A DNA stretch of 50,597 nucleotides from Alphaproteobacteria bacterium UBA1908 (GCA_002337525.1 DDGG01000022.1:1-50597), one strand, 5' to 3'. Counted from the stretch's first letter, positions 34,628 through 43,775 are shown. Notes: generated from the sequence alone by a model not told the origin. Made by a program: numbers and translations.

Positions 34628-35458
34628 ATGTTGAAAAAAACACTTCTTTTTGCTCTTTTGGCGGGCGTTAGCTCTTTTAGCCTTGTTCAGGCATCTGCAA
34701 TGGACGAGGATTCTAAAACACCGACTGGTGTGACAGCGGGTTACGATAGCGATGAAGACATTGCTGCGCTGGAAAGAAAAGTTGCAAATCTAAAAGCCCA
34801 AAAGGAAGAAAAGCGCCGTGCTGAGAAAGAAGCGAAAAAAGCGGCTCTTCTTAAAGAGGCAGAGGCTTTGGAAGCAGAACTTTCTGGCGCGTCAGAAACA
34901 GAAAAAAGCCCGGAGAGTGGAGACGATTCATCACTTGATAAGCCTTCAAAGCCGGAAGGAAGAGAATTTGATCTTTCCACAGGCAAGGAAGTCTCTTCAA
35001 AGGGGGGCACGAATGATTCAGGTTTGCCTGATAAGCTTTTTAGTTTCATTGACGAGAACTTTGGAGGGGCTTCAAACCCAAGAGGAAATGTTGTTGACTC
35101 TGTTAAGTGGGCCCTGGAGCATTCGGGAATGGCGCCTGAGTCTGTCAAAATGAATCCTGCTTACCCTGTCTTTAATGAAGTGACTCCGGCTCTTGTTTTT
35201 CCCTATGCAAGTCATTACAGAGGGGCCGATACGACAGAAGTTATTTTGTTCGCCTCGGAGATGACGCGATCTGATGAGCTTAATCCAAATATGACGCATA
35301 CTCAGTGGAAGTTCCAGTATAATCCTAGTGGCAATAATACATTGCACCCAACACACTGTTACTACACACCGAATGGCCAGAAAAAGCCTGCTCCAAAGTC
35401 TGACTTATTCACCAGTCGGACTGCGCAAAGCGTTTTGAGTGCTTTTGGATTAAAATAA
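34628..35458 (+). CDS. Exported protein with charged coiled-coil region, 276 aa
   Basis: A clear signal peptide (KKTLLFALLAGVSSFSLVQA) is followed by a coiled coil rich in Ala, Glu and Lys (about 45-90), a low-complexity Ser/Glu/Pro/Asp stretch (about 90-135), and a C-terminal domain of roughly 130 residues (VFPYASHYRGADTTEVILFA, TQWKFQYNPSGNN). Two bacterial-looking halves with a flexible linker suggest a secreted or surface protein. I recognise no family. It lies next to tssF but on the other strand, so association with T6SS is possible but unproven. A strong terminator follows. Confidence 0.7.
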   Translation: MLKKTLLFALLAGVSSFSLVQASAMDEDSKTPTGVTAGYDSDEDIAALERKVANLKAQKEEKRRAEKEAKKAALLKEAEALEAELSGASETEKSPESGDDSSLDKPSKPEGREFDLSTGKEVSSKGGTNDSGLPDKLFSFIDENFGGASNPRGNVVDSVKWALEHSGMAPESVKMNPAYPVFNEVTPALVFPYASHYRGADTTEVILFASEMTRSDELNPNMTHTQWKFQYNPSGNNTLHPTHCYYTPNGQKKPAPKSDLFTSRTAQSVLSAFGLK

Positions 35459-35481
35459 GTTGGCATAATAATTTTTTTTGG

Positions 35482-35507
35482 GGGGGGCGGGAAGCCCTCC
35501 TTTTTTT
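35482..35507 (+). terminator. Rho-independent terminator
   Basis: GGGGGGC and GCCCTCC pair over seven bases with one G-T pair and a 5-base loop, followed by seven T residues. It lies 23 bases after the stop of the exported protein. Confidence 0.85.
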
Positions 35508-35529
35508 GTCTCTACTTTAAACGCTTTTC

Positions 35530-35558
35530 TTGACAGACATATCAGAAGGCGATAGAAG
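35530..35558 (+). promoter_or_regulatory. Sigma-70 promoter for rpmJ-rpoZ
   Basis: TTGACA at 35530-35535 and TAGAAG at 35553-35558 are 17 bases apart. The predicted start is about 30 bases before rpmJ. Confidence 0.65.
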
Positions 35559-35597
35559 AGGGGTAAGGTTTTATCAATTCCAATATATGAGAGTGTT

Positions 35598-35723
35598 ATG
35601 AAAATTGTTAATTCATTGAAAACAATGAAAAATCGTCACAAAGCTTGCCGTATCATTCGTCGTCGTGGTCGTGTTTATGTGATTAACAAAACAAATCCTC
35701 GTTTTAAAGCGCGCCAGGGTTAA
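35598..35723 (+). CDS. rpmJ: Ribosomal protein L36
   Basis: The 41-residue protein begins MKIVNSLKTMKNRHKACRII and continues RRRGRVYVINKTNPRFKARQ. This is the longer, zinc-independent L36 form found in alphaproteobacteria, with one cysteine only. It belongs to the large ribosomal subunit. It is too short for most ORF finders and sits between a good promoter and rpoZ, 35 bases away. Confidence 0.95.
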   Translation: MKIVNSLKTMKNRHKACRIIRRRGRVYVINKTNPRFKARQG

Positions 35724-35758
35724 TTTGCTTCTACTTTAAAATCTAGAAAGGCGTTACT

Positions 35759-36172
35759 ATGGCTCGCGTTACTGTTGAAGATTGTATTGAAAAAGTTCCC
35801 AGCCGGTTTGAACTTGTTGTTCTTGCGGCAAAACGCACACGTCAAATTACTGCCGGGGCTCCCCTGACAGTAGAGCGTGACAATGATAAAAACCCCGTTG
35901 TTGCGTTAAGGGAAATTGCTGAAGAAACTCTGAACCTTGATGAACTGAAGGAAGCTCTTATTGCCTCCTACCGTCAGTTCTCTCCGATGGAAGAGAATGA
36001 AGAAGAGCTTGAAGACTTGCTTGAAAAGGAACTCGAGGGAAGTTTGACACAAAATTCTCGCTCTTTGGAAGCAGGCTGGATTCCTGACTCTGCCCCTCCT
36101 GAAAAAGAAGAAAAGAATAGCGAAACACCATCCACATCTGATGCACAACCTGTTATAATAGAATCAGAATAA
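35759..36172 (+). CDS. rpoZ: RNA polymerase omega subunit
   Basis: The 137-residue protein starts MARVTVEDCIEKVPSRFELV, continues VLAAKRTRQITAG and VALREIAEETLNLDELKEAL, standard for RpoZ. It has a longer acidic tail than most (ENEEELEDLLEKELEG), a usual feature of alphaproteobacterial forms. It helps assemble the polymerase and carries a ppGpp site in other species, fitting its position just before the RelA/SpoT gene (47 bases). AAAGGCG precedes the ATG. Confidence 0.95.
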   Translation: MARVTVEDCIEKVPSRFELVVLAAKRTRQITAGAPLTVERDNDKNPVVALREIAEETLNLDELKEALIASYRQFSPMEENEEELEDLLEKELEGSLTQNSRSLEAGWIPDSAPPEKEEKNSETPSTSDAQPVIIESE

Positions 36173-36219
36173 CTTAAAAGCAGACTTTCATTTGTCTGCC
36201 TGGAGTGTGATGGTCGGCG

Positions 36220-38370
36220 ATGATACGCCAATTTGAACTTGTTGAAAAAGTTCGATCTTATGATCCCAAAGTCGATGAAGACGCCTTAAATCGGGCTTAT
36301 GTCTTCGCGATGAAGGCGCATGGAACACAAAAACGTGCGTCTGGTGATCCTTATTTTTCCCATCCTCTTGAGGTTGCCGGTATCCTTTGCGAAATGCGCC
36401 TTGATACGGCAACCATTATTACTGCTCTTTTACATGATACTGTTGAAGATACAGAGGCAACTCTTAAAGAAATCTCTGTGCTTTTTGGGGAAGAAATTGC
36501 CACCCTTGTTGATGGTGTTACGAAACTAACTCAAATTGAGCTTCAATCTACAGATACGAAACAGGCCGAGAATTTCCGCAAACTTGTTTTGGCGATGTCA
36601 AACGATATCCGGGTTCTCTTGGTTAAGTTGGCAGATCGGCTTCACAATATGAGAACTCTCCATTTTGTGAAGTCAAAAGAAAAGCGCCTTCGTATTGCAG
36701 GGGAGACTCTGGAGATTTATGCTCCCCTTGCAGAACGTATTGGAATGCATCACTTTAAAGACGAACTTGAAGACCTGGCCTTTCATGTAACTCACCCTGA
36801 TGCGCGAGAATCAATTTTAAACCGATTGCAGTTTCTTGAACAAGAAGGAGGTAAAAAGCTTGTTGAGCGAATCGTGAAATCTTTGAAATCCCTTTTGAAA
36901 AAGGAGAGCCAGGATCTTGAAATATTTGGTCGTATCAAACGCCCTTACTCGATTTGGCGCAAAATGAGGCGTCAAAATATTTCAATTGAGCAGCTTGCCG
37001 ATATTATGGCCTTTCGTGTTCTTGTCCCAAGTGTTGGGGATTGTTACCAGGTTCTAGGGACACTGCACAGCGAATATCATGTTCTATCAGGATGCTTTAA
37101 AGATTATATCAGTACGCCTAAACCGAACGGGTATCAATCTCTTCATACAACAGTTATCGGTCCGGAAAACAAGCGTGTCGAAATTCAGATCCGGACATAT
37201 GATATGCATCAGGTTGCTGAATTTGGTGTTGCGGCACACTGGCAATACAAGCAGACAGGTAGCAGTGCTCAAAAGGCAGGGGGAGAATATCGATGGCTTC
37301 GAAGTCTTTTGGAAATTCTTGAGCATGCTTCTAATCCTGAGGAATTTCTCGAACATACAAAGCTCGAGATGTTTCAGGATCAGGTTTTTGCGTTTACCCC
37401 AAACGGAGATTTGATTTCTATGCCTTCCGGGGCAACGCCGGTTGATTTTGCCTATGCAATTCACTCTGAGGTTGGAAATCGATGCGTGGGGGCCCGGGTT
37501 AATGGCAGTATGGTGCCTTTAAGAACTCAGCTTACAAATGGTGATCAGGTTGAAATTCTGACTTCTAATTCCCAAACACCGTCCCCTACCTGGGATCGTT
37601 TTGTTGTTACAGGAAAAGCCAGAGCAAATATTCGCCGCTTTGTGCGTATTCAACAGCGGGCTCAATATGTTAATTTGGGGCGTTCTATTGTTCACAAGGC
37701 TTTTCATTCAGAACATATTGATTTTAGTGAGAAAATGCTTTCGCCAGTTCTTGAAAAGTTTAATCTCAAACAGTCAGATGATTTATATGCTTTGGTGGGT
37801 GAGGGGCAGCGCACTCCGCAAGAAATCATTCGTCTTGTTGCTCCTGATCATAAGCAATCTCTAAAAAAACCTGAAGACATCTCTGTTGAAGCAAAACCTT
37901 CGTCAAAAGGGTTTGATGCAACTGTTTCAATTAAAGGTCTCATTCCAGGAATGGCCGTTCATTACGCGGGATGTTGCCACCCCCTACCAGGAGACAAAAT
38001 TGTTGGTATCGTGATGACCGGACGTGGGGTGACAATCCATACGTTTGACTGTGATAATTTGAATAACTTTTTGGATGAACCAGAACGATGGATTGATGTC
38101 TCCTGGGATATTCCTGAAGAGGGTAAGCGCCAGCACCTTGGCAGGCTTAAAATTATTCTGGCCAACCAGCAGGGGGCCCTTGCAACATTAACAAGTATTG
38201 TCAGTGGGAATAAGGCCAATATTGCTAATATGCGTTTTACAACCCGTTCTGAGGACTATTTTGATATTCTGATTGATTTGGAAGTTAAAGATACAGAACA
38301 GCTTTATAATATTATGGGGGCTATGCGCGCGTCTTCGTTTGTTCATTCTGTTGAAAGAGATAAATCCTGA
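36220..38370 (+). CDS. rsh: Bifunctional (p)ppGpp synthetase/hydrolase RSH
   Basis: The 716-residue protein has an HD hydrolase domain with ALLHDTVEDT (His 72, Asp 73), a synthetase domain (GRIKRPYSIWRKM, ADIMAFRVLVPSVGDCYQVL, DYISTPKPNGYQSLHTTVIG, EIQIRT), a TGS domain (VFAFTPNGDLISMPSGATPV), a zinc-finger-like region (HYAGCCHPLPGD) and a C-terminal ACT domain. Both catalytic sites look complete, so it likely both makes and destroys ppGpp, as the single long RSH of alphaproteobacteria does. Confidence 0.95.
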   Translation: MIRQFELVEKVRSYDPKVDEDALNRAYVFAMKAHGTQKRASGDPYFSHPLEVAGILCEMRLDTATIITALLHDTVEDTEATLKEISVLFGEEIATLVDGVTKLTQIELQSTDTKQAENFRKLVLAMSNDIRVLLVKLADRLHNMRTLHFVKSKEKRLRIAGETLEIYAPLAERIGMHHFKDELEDLAFHVTHPDARESILNRLQFLEQEGGKKLVERIVKSLKSLLKKESQDLEIFGRIKRPYSIWRKMRRQNISIEQLADIMAFRVLVPSVGDCYQVLGTLHSEYHVLSGCFKDYISTPKPNGYQSLHTTVIGPENKRVEIQIRTYDMHQVAEFGVAAHWQYKQTGSSAQKAGGEYRWLRSLLEILEHASNPEEFLEHTKLEMFQDQVFAFTPNGDLISMPSGATPVDFAYAIHSEVGNRCVGARVNGSMVPLRTQLTNGDQVEILTSNSQTPSPTWDRFVVTGKARANIRRFVRIQQRAQYVNLGRSIVHKAFHSEHIDFSEKMLSPVLEKFNLKQSDDLYALVGEGQRTPQEIIRLVAPDHKQSLKKPEDISVEAKPSSKGFDATVSIKGLIPGMAVHYAGCCHPLPGDKIVGIVMTGRGVTIHTFDCDNLNNFLDEPERWIDVSWDIPEEGKRQHLGRLKIILANQQGALATLTSIVSGNKANIANMRFTTRSEDYFDILIDLEVKDTEQLYNIMGAMRASSFVHSVERDKS

Positions 38371-38434
38371 TTTTGGAAGCAGAACTGTTATGAATTGGTC
38401 AACTTCATTTTTTGAAATTATTGCAGATAACCGT

Positions 38435-39112
38435 TTAGAAGAGCTTTTGGGCAACGAGCAGGCCATGTTCCGAAGGGAGCATGATAGAAAGGTACTTTTC
38501 CGGATTTGCCAGGCGCTGGTTAAAGGTTTTCATAATATGACAAGTTGATGGGCGGACACGGGATGGCAGATTCTTCTGATAAACAGCACCAAATAAAAAG
38601 GTATCATCTGCAATAATAAGTCCCCCCTTTCGGATATTCTTCTCGGCCCAGTCCAAATAGTTTAGATAACCTGGTTTATCTGCATCAATAAAAATAAGAT
38701 CAAAGGGCCCTTTATCTTCCAAAGTAGGCAAAACATCCCGGGCGAATCCTTCGCATAATGTAATTTGATCCTGACGGTCAAATTCAGATAAAGTTTTTTT
38801 TGCCAGAGGAAGTCGATCAGGAGACCGCTCAATAGTATAAAGATGAGCTTCCTTTGAAAGGGCACGTGCCATCCATATCATTGAACAACCGGCGTGTGTC
38901 CCAATTTCAATGATTTTCTGTGGATTGGTCAGGGCGATAAGAAGATGAAGCGTTTTTCCCACCTCTGGAGGGACCCCGATGGGGAAGTCTTCATTTACGG
39001 ATCGTTCCCGGGCCTCTTTGACAAGAGTGTCCTCTTTCGCAAAAAGAGTACGAAGATAGTGAAGGGCCTGGGGGTTAATCATGTTTTTTGTGTTGTTACT
39101 CATTTCTTTCAT
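38435..39112 (-). CDS. Class I O-methyltransferase (COMT-like)
   Basis: The 225-residue protein is a typical small O-methyltransferase: KIIEIGTHAGCSMIWMARAL is motif I, YTIERSPDRLPLAKK follows, and FDLIFIDADKPGYLNYLDWA is the metal-binding DADK motif of cation-dependent enzymes. GGLIIADDTFLFG is also typical. I chose the ATG at 39110-39112, which overlaps the asnB stop (TAATG). The acceptor is unknown; the operon with a glycosyltransferase and amidotransferase suggests a surface glycan or small secondary metabolite. Confidence 0.88.
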   Translation of the reverse strand: MKEMSNNTKNMINPQALHYLRTLFAKEDTLVKEARERSVNEDFPIGVPPEVGKTLHLLIALTNPQKIIEIGTHAGCSMIWMARALSKEAHLYTIERSPDRLPLAKKTLSEFDRQDQITLCEGFARDVLPTLEDKGPFDLIFIDADKPGYLNYLDWAEKNIRKGGLIIADDTFLFGAVYQKNLPSRVRPSTCHIMKTFNQRLANPEKYLSIMLPSEHGLLVAQKLF

Positions 39113-40878
39113 TAGCACTTGGCAAGCATGGAAAGGGTATCGGGGACTGGTTCTTTTCCATTAATATGAATTTGATGCCAAACTGCGTAGAAAAGAAGTT
39201 GCCAGGCAGCAAAAAGAGTACGGTCATCGGTTCCCAGGAAGATTGCTTTAACTTGTTCATAAGGCATGATTTCCTCAATCCCGTCTTGACGTGCGACAAG
39301 GCTCGCAAGACGTGGTCCCCGAGCCGAAATCCATTCACCAACGGGGACTCTAAACCCTTTTTTCTTTTCAAAAGGCTGGCTTTCCGGGAGAGACTTGGCA
39401 AGCCATCGTCGCATAATCCATTTACCATACTGTTTTCTGACAAGAAAATGATCCGGTAAGGACGCCGTAAAGTCCTGGACGATCGGGTCCAGAAAGGGCG
39501 TACGGCCCTCTAAACTATGTGCCATTAAACACCGATCAAGCTTTAATAATAAATCATTGGGCAACCAGGAGGCTTGATCAAGTGACAATTGATAACGAAG
39601 CTTTGACAGTGATTTTTGAGAGGTCAGATTTTCTAATTGTCCAAAATCATGCCGCCATCCAGAAAGATGCGGGAAAGTTTGTTTTTTCAGTCTATCAAAA
39701 AACCCTTTTTTGCGAGGCGTATAAGGTCCCATAAACCAGGGGCGTAAGGCTTTTTGGTAACGACGATATCCTGCGAAAAGTTCATCTCCTCCCTCGCCAG
39801 ATAGAACAACTTTTAGGTCTTTTGCGGCAACTGAGGCTAGCTTATAGGTGGGCAGCATGGCCTGATCAAAGTTAAGGTCATCCGCTGTTTGAGCGACAAA
39901 AGGAAGAAGCTGCCAAAAGTCTTTTTCACTGAAGTCTAACTCTGTATGATCGCTTTGGAAATGATCAGATAAACGTTTGGCTTGATCTCTCTCGTCATGA
40001 ACCCCAGTTCCTGAAAAGCCAATTGTATAGGTTTTAACAGGCTGATCCGATTCTTCTGTCATTAATTTTAAAAGAGTCGCTGAATCCAGGCCTCCCGACA
40101 AAAAGAGACCATAAGGAACATCAGAGCGTAAATGAACCCGTACACTGTCACGCAGGGTCGCCTCCAAAGAGTCCAAATACATTTTCTCTGTTGTTTTTTT
40201 CGGTTTATAGAGAGGGGGAGCTTGTTTATAGCGAGCGACAATTTTTCCCTTCTCAATAACAAGAGTTTCTCCAGGTAAAACTCTTTTAATAAAACCTGTG
40301 ACAGTTTTATCATTAATTGTAAAACCCATTTGCAAGGCTTCTGCCCGTGCAGCAGGGTTGATGATTCTTGGGGTTAGGCCTGATGACAGGAGCGCAGATG
40401 CCTCGGAAGCAAAAGCAACACCTCCCTCTGCCAATGACATATAATAAAGAGGTTTGATGCCAAAGCGGTCACGGCTTAGAAGCGCCCGATTTCTTGTTGC
40501 ATCATAAAGGCAGAATGCATACATACCCCTCAGGTCTTCTGTAAAGGTTTCTTCTCCCTTTTCATGGTATAAAGGGAGGATAGCTTCAGCATCCGATTGG
40601 CAGGTAAAGGGGTAGTCCTGATACTTTTGGCGTAACTCAATATAGTTGTAAATTTCGCCATTGACCACAAGGTGAGCCCCTGACGGACTTGTTAAAGGTT
40701 GATGCCCTCCTCGAACATCTATAATGGAAAGGCGCGTGTGGACAAGGGCTGCAGAATGAAACAAAACCTCTCCGGCATCGTCCGGACCTCGATGATGTAA
40801 GGCTGTTTTAAAAGATTCCAAAACGTTTTGAGAAGGGACTTGCCCGTCAGGCAGAAGAAGGCCTGCTATTCCACACAT
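39112..40878 (-). CDS. asnB: Asparagine synthase-type amidotransferase (glutamine-hydrolysing)
   Basis: The 588-residue protein has the N-terminal nucleophile Cys in MCGIAGLL, glutaminase-domain residues (HRGPDDAG, VNGEIYNY, SDAEAILPLY) and the synthetase ATP motif FLSGGLDSATLL. It makes asparagine or amidates a carboxylate on a sugar or peptide using glutamine and ATP. Its place between a glycosyltransferase gene (13-base overlap) and an O-methyltransferase gene (TAATG) fits the latter, since such AsnB paralogues often modify glycans. Confidence 0.9.
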   Translation of the reverse strand: MCGIAGLLLPDGQVPSQNVLESFKTALHHRGPDDAGEVLFHSAALVHTRLSIIDVRGGHQPLTSPSGAHLVVNGEIYNYIELRQKYQDYPFTCQSDAEAILPLYHEKGEETFTEDLRGMYAFCLYDATRNRALLSRDRFGIKPLYYMSLAEGGVAFASEASALLSSGLTPRIINPAARAEALQMGFTINDKTVTGFIKRVLPGETLVIEKGKIVARYKQAPPLYKPKKTTEKMYLDSLEATLRDSVRVHLRSDVPYGLFLSGGLDSATLLKLMTEESDQPVKTYTIGFSGTGVHDERDQAKRLSDHFQSDHTELDFSEKDFWQLLPFVAQTADDLNFDQAMLPTYKLASVAAKDLKVVLSGEGGDELFAGYRRYQKALRPWFMGPYTPRKKGFFDRLKKQTFPHLSGWRHDFGQLENLTSQKSLSKLRYQLSLDQASWLPNDLLLKLDRCLMAHSLEGRTPFLDPIVQDFTASLPDHFLVRKQYGKWIMRRWLAKSLPESQPFEKKKGFRVPVGEWISARGPRLASLVARQDGIEEIMPYEQVKAIFLGTDDRTLFAAWQLLFYAVWHQIHINGKEPVPDTLSMLAKC

Positions 40879-41921
40879 GCTTTAACTCCGTTTTGTTGAG
40901 ACAAAAGTGTCTTAAAAAAGATCTTGTATTGGGCGATTATACGTTCTTCGGTAAAATTCTCTTTAAAGGTTTGATACCCTCTTTGGGCGATTTGATTTCG
41001 TAAGGATTCAGAGTTCAAAAGAGTATTCAGGTGATGTGCCAAAGTCCGGTAATCTTCTACAGGCGCCAGAAGACCGTCGTTACCATGGGAAATGAGTCCC
41101 TCGGGGCCGGCACTTCTTGCAGCCACAACAGGTTTTTGGTGTGCCCATCCTTCAATGACTACATTACCAAGAGGTTCAATGCGTGAGGGACAACAATAAA
41201 TATCACATGCCTTGTAAAAAGGACTAATATCTTCCTGCCATCCCAAAAAGCGTACGCGATCTGAAACGCCCTGGTTTCTGGCAAGAGTTTTCAGGAAATC
41301 TTCACGAGGTCCTGTGCCTCCTATCCATAAAAAAGCATCGGGGGTTTGGGTTAGCGCTTTGATAAGAACATCAAATGCTTTGTCATCGTGAAGACGCCCC
41401 AATGCTAGAATAACAGGGGCAGACTCCGGTGTTTTGAAGGTTGCTTTTGAAAGGGGGGAGCAAGATGTTGGAGGGTCAACAAAATTAGGGAGATAAGCTG
41501 TTTTATCGGCAGGCCATCCTTCTTTTAAAAAGTAATTCTGAATATCTTTTGTATTTCCAATAAGTACATCGGCTTTTTGATAGTATTTGAGATCATAGTA
41601 TCCCCCTAGTCGTGCGACAGAAAGGTAAGGCCCTTTGGGACAAAGATGGCTGGCACGACTCATCCATGTCATAACGATACCGGGTTGAAAGGACTTGGCC
41701 GTCTGATGGATCAGACGGGGGGTTTTAAAATCAAAAGAACGACGAAAGGGGGCTGTTGTGACAGGAATTTGATGTTGCTTAAAAAGGGCGAGAGCTTTTT
41801 TATGAGGGCGTAGAATAACGTGTTGGGAAAGGCCTGCTTTTGAAAGGGCCGGAACAAGGCGATAGAAAAAAGCTTCTGCACCGCCATGTTCTGCACCAGC
41901 CATAACCTGTAGTATACGCAA
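40866..41921 (-). CDS. Glycosyltransferase family 4 (GT-B fold)
   Basis: The 351-residue protein starts MRILQVMAGAEHGGAEAFFY, with the GGAE N-terminal loop, has VILALGRLHDDKAFDVLIKA at the start of the C-terminal domain and the EX7E donor motif in RIEPLGNVVIEGWAHQKPVV, and RSAGPEGLI. It transfers an activated sugar, probably in LPS or capsule synthesis. It is the first gene of the operon with asnB and the O-methyltransferase. Confidence 0.9.
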   Translation of the reverse strand: MRILQVMAGAEHGGAEAFFYRLVPALSKAGLSQHVILRPHKKALALFKQHQIPVTTAPFRRSFDFKTPRLIHQTAKSFQPGIVMTWMSRASHLCPKGPYLSVARLGGYYDLKYYQKADVLIGNTKDIQNYFLKEGWPADKTAYLPNFVDPPTSCSPLSKATFKTPESAPVILALGRLHDDKAFDVLIKALTQTPDAFLWIGGTGPREDFLKTLARNQGVSDRVRFLGWQEDISPFYKACDIYCCPSRIEPLGNVVIEGWAHQKPVVAARSAGPEGLISHGNDGLLAPVEDYRTLAHHLNTLLNSESLRNQIAQRGYQTFKENFTEERIIAQYKIFFKTLLSQQNGVKACVE

Positions 41922-42036
41922 GGGTTCTATGCCTCTTGATTTTTTGAATTTGATTTTATTATCCCTTCATTGTTTACCAAAAAAGAGAAGGTTCTCCCAG
42001 AAAAATAAAAGAGTCTCATGAAAAAGCAGTCCCTTT

Positions 42037-43011
42037 TTATTTTGCTGGAATAAGAGTATCCGCTTCTTTTAAAAGAGAGTTCTCTATTTGAACCCCCATT
42101 TTTCGTGCCGCAGAGGGGTTCAGGACAAGTTTGAGCTCTCTCGGATTTTCAATTGAAATGTCCCCGGCCTTTTCACCCTTAAGGATGCGCCATACGACAT
42201 TGCCCGTTTGTCGACCAATAGCATAATAGTCAAAGCCGATCATGCCAACAAGTCCACGTTCTACCAACATAATGTCTGCTGCAAATAAAGGCATTTTTCT
42301 TTCATGACAGATACGCACGGCGGCATCAAGGCCTGAAACAACGGTATTATCATTAGGAATATAAATGGCATCAACATCTTTAAGAAGACGTTTTGTTGAT
42401 TGCCCGACATCAGCAGATCGATTCACAGCAGCGGGAACAATTTCTATTTTGTAAGGGGCCAGTGCTTCTTTTAAAAAATCAACAGACGCAACTGCGTTGG
42501 CTTCTCCCGGGTTATAAAGGACACCAAGTTTTTGAAGGCCGGGAACAATACGCTTGATAAAAGTCATTTGTTTGTCAAAAGGGGGTAAATCTGTGACCCC
42601 CGTTATATTATTACCTGGATGATCTTTATTTAGGAGAAGTTTAGCGGCAACTGGATCTGTAAGGGCGGCAAAGACCAGAGGCGTTTTCCCGCGTAAAGCA
42701 GCTTTGAGTGTTTGAGCTGATGGTGTTGAGATAGCCACAATTGCATCCGCGTCTTGTGAGGAAAATTTTTGGGCAATCTGAACGGCGAGGGGAATACTTC
42801 CCTGGGCATTTTCATAAATAATCTGGAGGTCTATATCTTGTCTTGATTCCTTGTCTTTTAAAATATCATAGACACCCTTGCGAACAGCATTTAAGGCAGG
42901 ATGTTCAACAATCTGTGTGACAAGAATAATTTTTTTTGCATAACAAAAAGAGCTTGCAGATAAAAGAAACGCAATAAAAAAAGCGGCAATTTTGAAAAAG
43001 GGACTTCTCAA
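42037..43011 (-). CDS. ABC_sub_bind-family periplasmic binding protein
   Basis: The 324-residue protein has a signal peptide (residues 1-24, KIAAFFIAFLLSASSFCYA) and the two-domain layout of the ABC_sub_bind/TrpX-like family: ILVTQIVEHPALNAVRKGVY, DADAIVAISTPSAQTLKAAL, NNITGVTDLPPFDKQMTFIK, and DAIYIPNDNTVVSGLDAAVR. Relatives bind tryptophan or other amino acids, sugars or pyrimidine-type ligands. No permease or ATPase gene lies next to it. Confidence 0.88.
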   Translation of the reverse strand: MRSPFFKIAAFFIAFLLSASSFCYAKKIILVTQIVEHPALNAVRKGVYDILKDKESRQDIDLQIIYENAQGSIPLAVQIAQKFSSQDADAIVAISTPSAQTLKAALRGKTPLVFAALTDPVAAKLLLNKDHPGNNITGVTDLPPFDKQMTFIKRIVPGLQKLGVLYNPGEANAVASVDFLKEALAPYKIEIVPAAVNRSADVGQSTKRLLKDVDAIYIPNDNTVVSGLDAAVRICHERKMPLFAADIMLVERGLVGMIGFDYYAIGRQTGNVVWRILKGEKAGDISIENPRELKLVLNPSAARKMGVQIENSLLKEADTLIPAK

Positions 43012-43101
43012 CAGGATCTCTCCGCAGGGCTATAAAAGAAATGAACTCCTTGTACATACCTCTTCATAGGGCAAAAAATCAAGAATTGTTTTGAGTATGA
43101 C

Positions 43102-43130
43102 TTGCGTTTCCCGATCAGATCTTATATAAG
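43102..43130 (+). promoter_or_regulatory. Candidate sigma-70 promoter for rpmE
   Basis: TTGCGT at 43102-43107 and TATAAG at 43125-43130 are separated by 17 bases; the rpmE ATG lies 36 bases downstream. Confidence 0.5.
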
Positions 43131-43166
43131 TGCGTTTATATTAATATCTTTATAAAGTTTTTTAAG

Positions 43167-43394
43167 ATGAAAAAAGACATTCACCCGGACTATCACTCAA
43201 TTAAAGTCGTTATGACAGATGGTACAACTTTTGAGACAAAATCTTCTTATGGTAAGGAAGGACAGTCTCTTCAGTTAGACGTTGATACAAAATCTCACCC
43301 TGCCTGGACGGGTGTTCACCGTCTTATGGATTCAGGCGGACAGCTTTCTAAGTTTGCATCACGTTACAAGGGCTTTGGCCTTAAAAACGACTAG
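43167..43394 (+). CDS. rpmE: Ribosomal protein L31
   Basis: The 75-residue protein starts MKKDIHPDYHSIKVVMTDGT and ends HPAWTGVHRLMDSGGQLSKF, then ASRYKG, as in L31. It lacks the CxxC zinc motif seen in many L31 proteins, so it is the zinc-independent form. It belongs to the large ribosomal subunit. A perfect 11-bp terminator follows 27 bases after the stop. Confidence 0.95.
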   Translation: MKKDIHPDYHSIKVVMTDGTTFETKSSYGKEGQSLQLDVDTKSHPAWTGVHRLMDSGGQLSKFASRYKGFGLKND

Positions 43395-43420
43395 AATTCT
43401 TTTCAAAAACCCTCAAAGAA

Positions 43421-43468
43421 TAAAGAAGCAAGAGGTTACTTTTTGCTTCTTTAGTATTTTTTTTATTC
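43421..43468 (+). terminator. Rho-independent terminator of rpmE
   Basis: TAAAGAAGCAA at 43421-43431 and TTGCTTCTTTA at 43443-43453 form a perfect 11-bp stem with an 11-base loop, followed by GTA and a run of T. Confidence 0.88.
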
Positions 43469-43564
43469 TCTTCCCCACCAGGATCAACTTTGTTGCCAAA
43501 ATATTTTTGTGTTTTTAAACAGAGCTGAATGAAGGCCCCAAAATTTAAATTTTATATGCAGAGG

Positions 43565-43775
43565 AGTGCTCTGGATTCTTCCCTCGCTTCGCTCGGTCTG
43601 AATGACGAAGTGAGATGTGCTTGGTCTGGTGTAGGGTGTGCTCCTTCTGAATGACGGGATGAGGGCATCATCCAAAAGAGGCACGTTTATTCCCTGTCAT
43701 CGTGAGGAGACCGCAGGTCGACGTGACGATCCAGAGGGTGGCAAAGCCACCCGTAGGGATCCAGTCAAAGATCTC
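43565..43775. repeat. Dispersed palindromic repeat region
   Basis: This intergenic stretch contains fragments of the GGATTCTTCCCTCGCTTCG / GTCTGAATGACG type, and inverted relatives (GTCATCGTGAGG at about 43697). TCTGAATGACG occurs twice in it. Next to it GGGTGGC and GCCACCC (43736-43752) form a perfect 7-bp hairpin with an AAA loop. Such sequences are typical of short non-coding repeats spread through Rickettsiales- and Holosporales-like genomes. GC is higher than in the surrounding intergenic DNA. No coding frame is supported here. Confidence 0.6.

Noticed and set aside
34741..35148. 135-codon minus-strand frame opposite the exported protein
   Set aside because: It is a Ser-rich shadow of the Glu/Lys/Ala-rich coding strand.
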